NCBI GenBank assembly: GCA_001584565.1
Contig: LSFY01000001.1
Span: 1,474,001 to 1,538,000 of the forward strand
Direction of reading: 5' to 3'
Origin: Alkalithermobacter thermoalcaliphilus JW-YL-7 = DSM 7308
GTDB taxonomy: Bacteria; Bacillota; Clostridia; Peptostreptococcales; Peptostreptococcaceae
Length of the DNA stretch: 64,000 nt
Below the pieces are notes generated by a model that saw nothing but the letters and a program-made list of their open reading frames with translations, did no database searches and had not been told where the DNA came from. Positions 62,113-64,000 of the stretch are shown piece by piece. Both the position numbers and the translations under genes were made by a program. Positions within the stretch are counted from its first letter, which is position 1, and each line of letters starts with the position of its first letter.

Positions 62113-62782
62113 AAGTTCCCCTTTCTTCGTCTCTTACTATGACTCCTTTTTCTAGTGCTATAACTCTTTTTTTCAACTTGTCTACAACATCTTTAGCATG
62201 TGTTGCCATTATAACTGTTGTTCCTCTTTTATTTATATCTTTTAAAAGTTCCATAATTTCCCAAGCGGTCTGAGGATCTAAATTTCCTGTTGGTTCATCA
62301 GCTATTAATAAAGATGGATTATTTACTATAGCTCTAGCTATACTAACTCTTTGCTGTTCTCCTCCTGATAGTTCACTAGGATACGATTTTGCTTTATCAC
62401 TAAGGCCTACTAATGATAAAACAGAAGGAACTTTTCTTCTAATTTCTTTTTGGCTATGACCTGTTATTTCCATTGCAAAAGCCACATTGTCATATACATT
62501 TTTGTTTTGTAAAAGTCTAAAATCTTGGAAAACTATCCCCATACTCCTTCTAAGTTTTGGTACTTTTCTTCTAGGTAGTTTTGTAATATCTACACCATCT
62601 ATTATCAATTTCCCCGATGTTACTTCTTCTTCTTTTAATAATAATTTCATAAATGTAGATTTGCCAGCTCCTGAAGACCCTATCAAGAAAACAAACTCAC
62701 CTTTGTCTATCTTTAAATTTATATTTGAAAGCGCTATTTTATCATTTTTATATATTTTCTTAACATCTATAAATTCTATCAT
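62102..62782 (-). CDS. ftsE: Cell-division ATP-binding protein FtsE
   Basis: The 226-residue ABC ATPase has Walker [15 protein letters not shown] (about 34-47), the signature [14 protein letters not shown] and Walker [14 protein letters not shown]. It drives FtsX, which regulates the envC-like protein. I chose the ATG at 62780-62782, which follows GGAGCTGATATAC; the longer frame starts five codons earlier without a ribosome site. Confidence 0.95.
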   Translation of the reverse strand: MIEFIDVKKIYKNDKIALSNINLKIDKGEFVFLIGSSGAGKSTFMKLLLKEEEVTSGKLIIDGVDITKLPRRKVPKLRRSMGIVFQDFRLLQNKNVYDNVAFAMEITGHSQKEIRRKVPSVLSLVGLSDKAKSYPSELSGGEQQRVSIARAIVNNPSLLIADEPTGNLDPQTAWEIMELLKDINKRGTTVIMATHAKDVVDKLKKRVIALEKGVIVRDEERGTYDE

Positions 62783-62936
62783 GTATATCAGCTCCATTTC
62801 TCTTTATACACCAAATATTATATCAATAAAATTATACATTTTTCAATGTTTGTAACCATAATATAACAAATTAAAAGGAATTTCTATATGTTTTATATAA
62901 TATATAATCAAGTAATTTCAAGAAAGGATGGTAGGT

Positions 62937-63491
62937 TTGAAAAAAGAATTTAGGAAAAAAGTTTTAAATTTGAGAAAAAAAATGACTTGTGATGAAATCG
63001 ATGAAAAATCTAAAATGATATTCGACAATTTGCTTAAAATTGAAGTGTTTAATAGTTGTAATACTATAATGGCTTATATGGACTTTAATAATGAAGTAAA
63101 AACTGATTATATTATAAACCATTTTTTAAAATCAGGCAAAAGGGTATTAATTCCTATAACTGATCTTAAAACTAGACAAATTATTCCTTGCGAAATTAAA
63201 GATATTGAAAATGAAACAATTATATCTACATTTGGTATAAGAGAACCTAAAAAAGAATTTATAAGAAAAGTTGATAAAAATGAAATTGACCTTGTAATAG
63301 TTCCAGGAGTTGCTTTTGATAAAGAAGGTTATAGACTAGGATATGGGGGAGGATTTTACGATAGATTTTTGAGTAATTTAAACTGCACTAGTATAGGAAT
63401 TGCATTTGAACTTCAGATATTTAATTGTATACCTAAAGAAGATCACGATATAAAACTTGATTATATAGTAAGTGAAAAGTGTATTTATTAA
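62937..63491 (+). CDS. 5-formyltetrahydrofolate cyclo-ligase
   Basis: The 184-residue enzyme makes 5,10-methenyl-THF from 5-formyl-THF with ATP. It has the family motif GVAFDKEGYRLGYGGGFYDRF (about 124-144, in part) and the N-terminal KKEFRKKVL. The start is probably TTG at 62937 because GAAAGG lies nine bases before it; the ATG at 62928 abuts that site. It is divergent from ftsE and has a terminator at its end. Confidence 0.9.
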   Translation: MKKEFRKKVLNLRKKMTCDEIDEKSKMIFDNLLKIEVFNSCNTIMAYMDFNNEVKTDYIINHFLKSGKRVLIPITDLKTRQIIPCEIKDIENETIISTFGIREPKKEFIRKVDKNEIDLVIVPGVAFDKEGYRLGYGGGFYDRFLSNLNCTSIGIAFELQIFNCIPKEDHDIKLDYIVSEKCIY

Positions 63492-63500
63492 AAAATAAAA

Positions 63501-63520
63501 ACTCCTCACAACAGAGGAGT
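63501..63520. terminator. Terminator between cyclo-ligase and Lon-like genes
   Basis: ACTCCTC pairs with GAGGAGT around a six-base loop. T-runs are present on both strands (weak on plus, TTTTTATTTTTT on minus), so it can serve both converging genes. Confidence 0.85.
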
Positions 63521-64000
63521 TTAAATTCTTCCTTTTTTATCTTCTTTTTTGTCTTCATCTTCTTCATGAAATTTATCTAATGCTTCATTAACTTTTTTAT
63601 CTATCTCGTCTATACTCATTCCTGTAAGTATTTCAAGCCCTTCGTTTACATGCCCTATAGCATATATGTGGAATTTTCCTTCTTTTACAGCTTCAATAAT
63701 TTCATCTTTTAGCATCAGATTTTTAACATTTTGCTTTGGTATAATTACACCTTGCTTTCCTGTTAAACCTTTTAGTTTACATATATCAAAGAATCCTTCT
63801 ATTTTTTCATTTACTCCACCTATAGGTTGTATTTCTCCTTTTTGACTTATAGATCCTGTAACTGCTATATACTGCTTTATAGGTATTTGAGCAATACTTG
63901 ATATTATTACATAAAGTTCTGTACTCGATGCACTATCTCCATCTATACCTGAATAATTTTGTTCAAAAGTTATCGATGTAGTAAGGGAAAGAGCTCTTTC
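63521..64000 (-). CDS. Lon-like ATP-dependent protease (LonB type), C-terminal part
   Basis: Only the last 159 residues are in the window; the gene continues beyond the right edge. The S16 serine peptidase dyad is visible: Ser in DGDSASSTE (near the start of the fragment) and Lys in PIGGVNEKIEGFFD. The tail (KFHEEDEDKKEDKK) is very acidic and lysine-rich. LonB-type proteases carry an AAA+ domain upstream, which cannot be checked here. Confidence 0.85.
   Translation of the reverse strand, partial: ERALSLTTSITFEQNYSGIDGDSASSTELYVIISSIAQIPIKQYIAVTGSISQKGEIQPIGGVNEKIEGFFDICKLKGLTGKQGVIIPKQNVKNLMLKDEIIEAVKEGKFHIYAIGHVNEGLEILTGMSIDEIDKKVNEALDKFHEEDEDKKEDKKGRI

Overview
The window comes from a low-GC, anaerobic, motile member of the Firmicutes/Clostridia. 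The Stickland-type betaine reductase with a selenocysteine codon, the trimeric [FeFe]-hydrogenase with a complete maturation set, and strongly A+T-biased codons all suggest the Peptostreptococcaceae or a close neighbour. The 16S rRNA gene has a greatly enlarged V1 helix, a feature I recall from Clostridium (Alkalithermobacter) paradoxum; this is a hint, not an identification. Nearly all genes are on the minus strand. The exceptions are a YkuD-domain protein, a TetR regulator and 5-formyl-THF cyclo-ligase.

Layout from left to right: (1) 0-3.3 kb: a sodium-coupled amino-acid transporter with its 36-residue partner, with a decayed IS607-type element (intact tnpB, internally deleted tnpA) lodged immediately upstream. 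(2) 3.6-7.4 kb: a ferredoxin-type aldo/keto reductase, then pfkA-pyk. (3) 7.5-12.2 kb: dnaE, interrupted by a 1.19-kb group I intron that encodes a LAGLIDADG endonuclease. (4) 12.3-17.6 kb: the conserved murB-PHP-rapZ-yvcK-nudix-whiA-ptsH operon. (5) 17.7-25.2 kb: an intact chemoreceptor, a PAS-PAS-GGDEF-EAL protein, an FNT channel with a leader ORF, and a second chemoreceptor broken by one frameshift. (6) 25.3-34.1 kb: hydrogenase maturation genes (TM1266-like, hydG, a DUF3343-hydE fusion, hydF) behind a transcription attenuator, then the hydrogenase structural genes and a 57-residue Cys-rich protein. (7) 34.5-40.9 kb: YkuD protein, glcK-hprK-uvrC, and an ECF sigma/anti-sigma/lipoprotein operon. 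(8) 41-46.6 kb: betaine transporter, grdH (UGA-Sec) and grdI, a divergent TetR gene with a rearranged 3' end, and a small membrane protein. (9) 46.6-51.5 kb: uvrB-uvrA with a LexA box. (10) 51.5-56.6 kb: a complete 16S-23S-5S operon without tRNAs. (11) 56.6-64 kb: larE, tcdA, a small Fis-type regulator, ctp-envC-ftsX-ftsE, cyclo-ligase and the end of a Lon-like protease.

The genes together describe fermentation by glycolysis and Stickland reduction. Hydrogenase disposes of or bifurcates electrons from NADH and ferredoxin. Betaine enters through the BCCT carrier and is reduced by GrdI/GrdH with partners encoded elsewhere. HPr and HPr kinase indicate carbon catabolite control.

The most notable observations are: the dnaE intron, which sits within one codon of the position I recall for the cyanobacterial split DnaE intein; the attenuator with competing terminator and antiterminator in front of the hydrogenase maturation genes; the 16S V1 insertion; the DUF3343-HydE fusion; the IS607 derivative with deleted recombinase; and the TetR 3'-end scar flanked by a 29-bp repeat. 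All functional statements are from reading the sequence alone; no database search was run.
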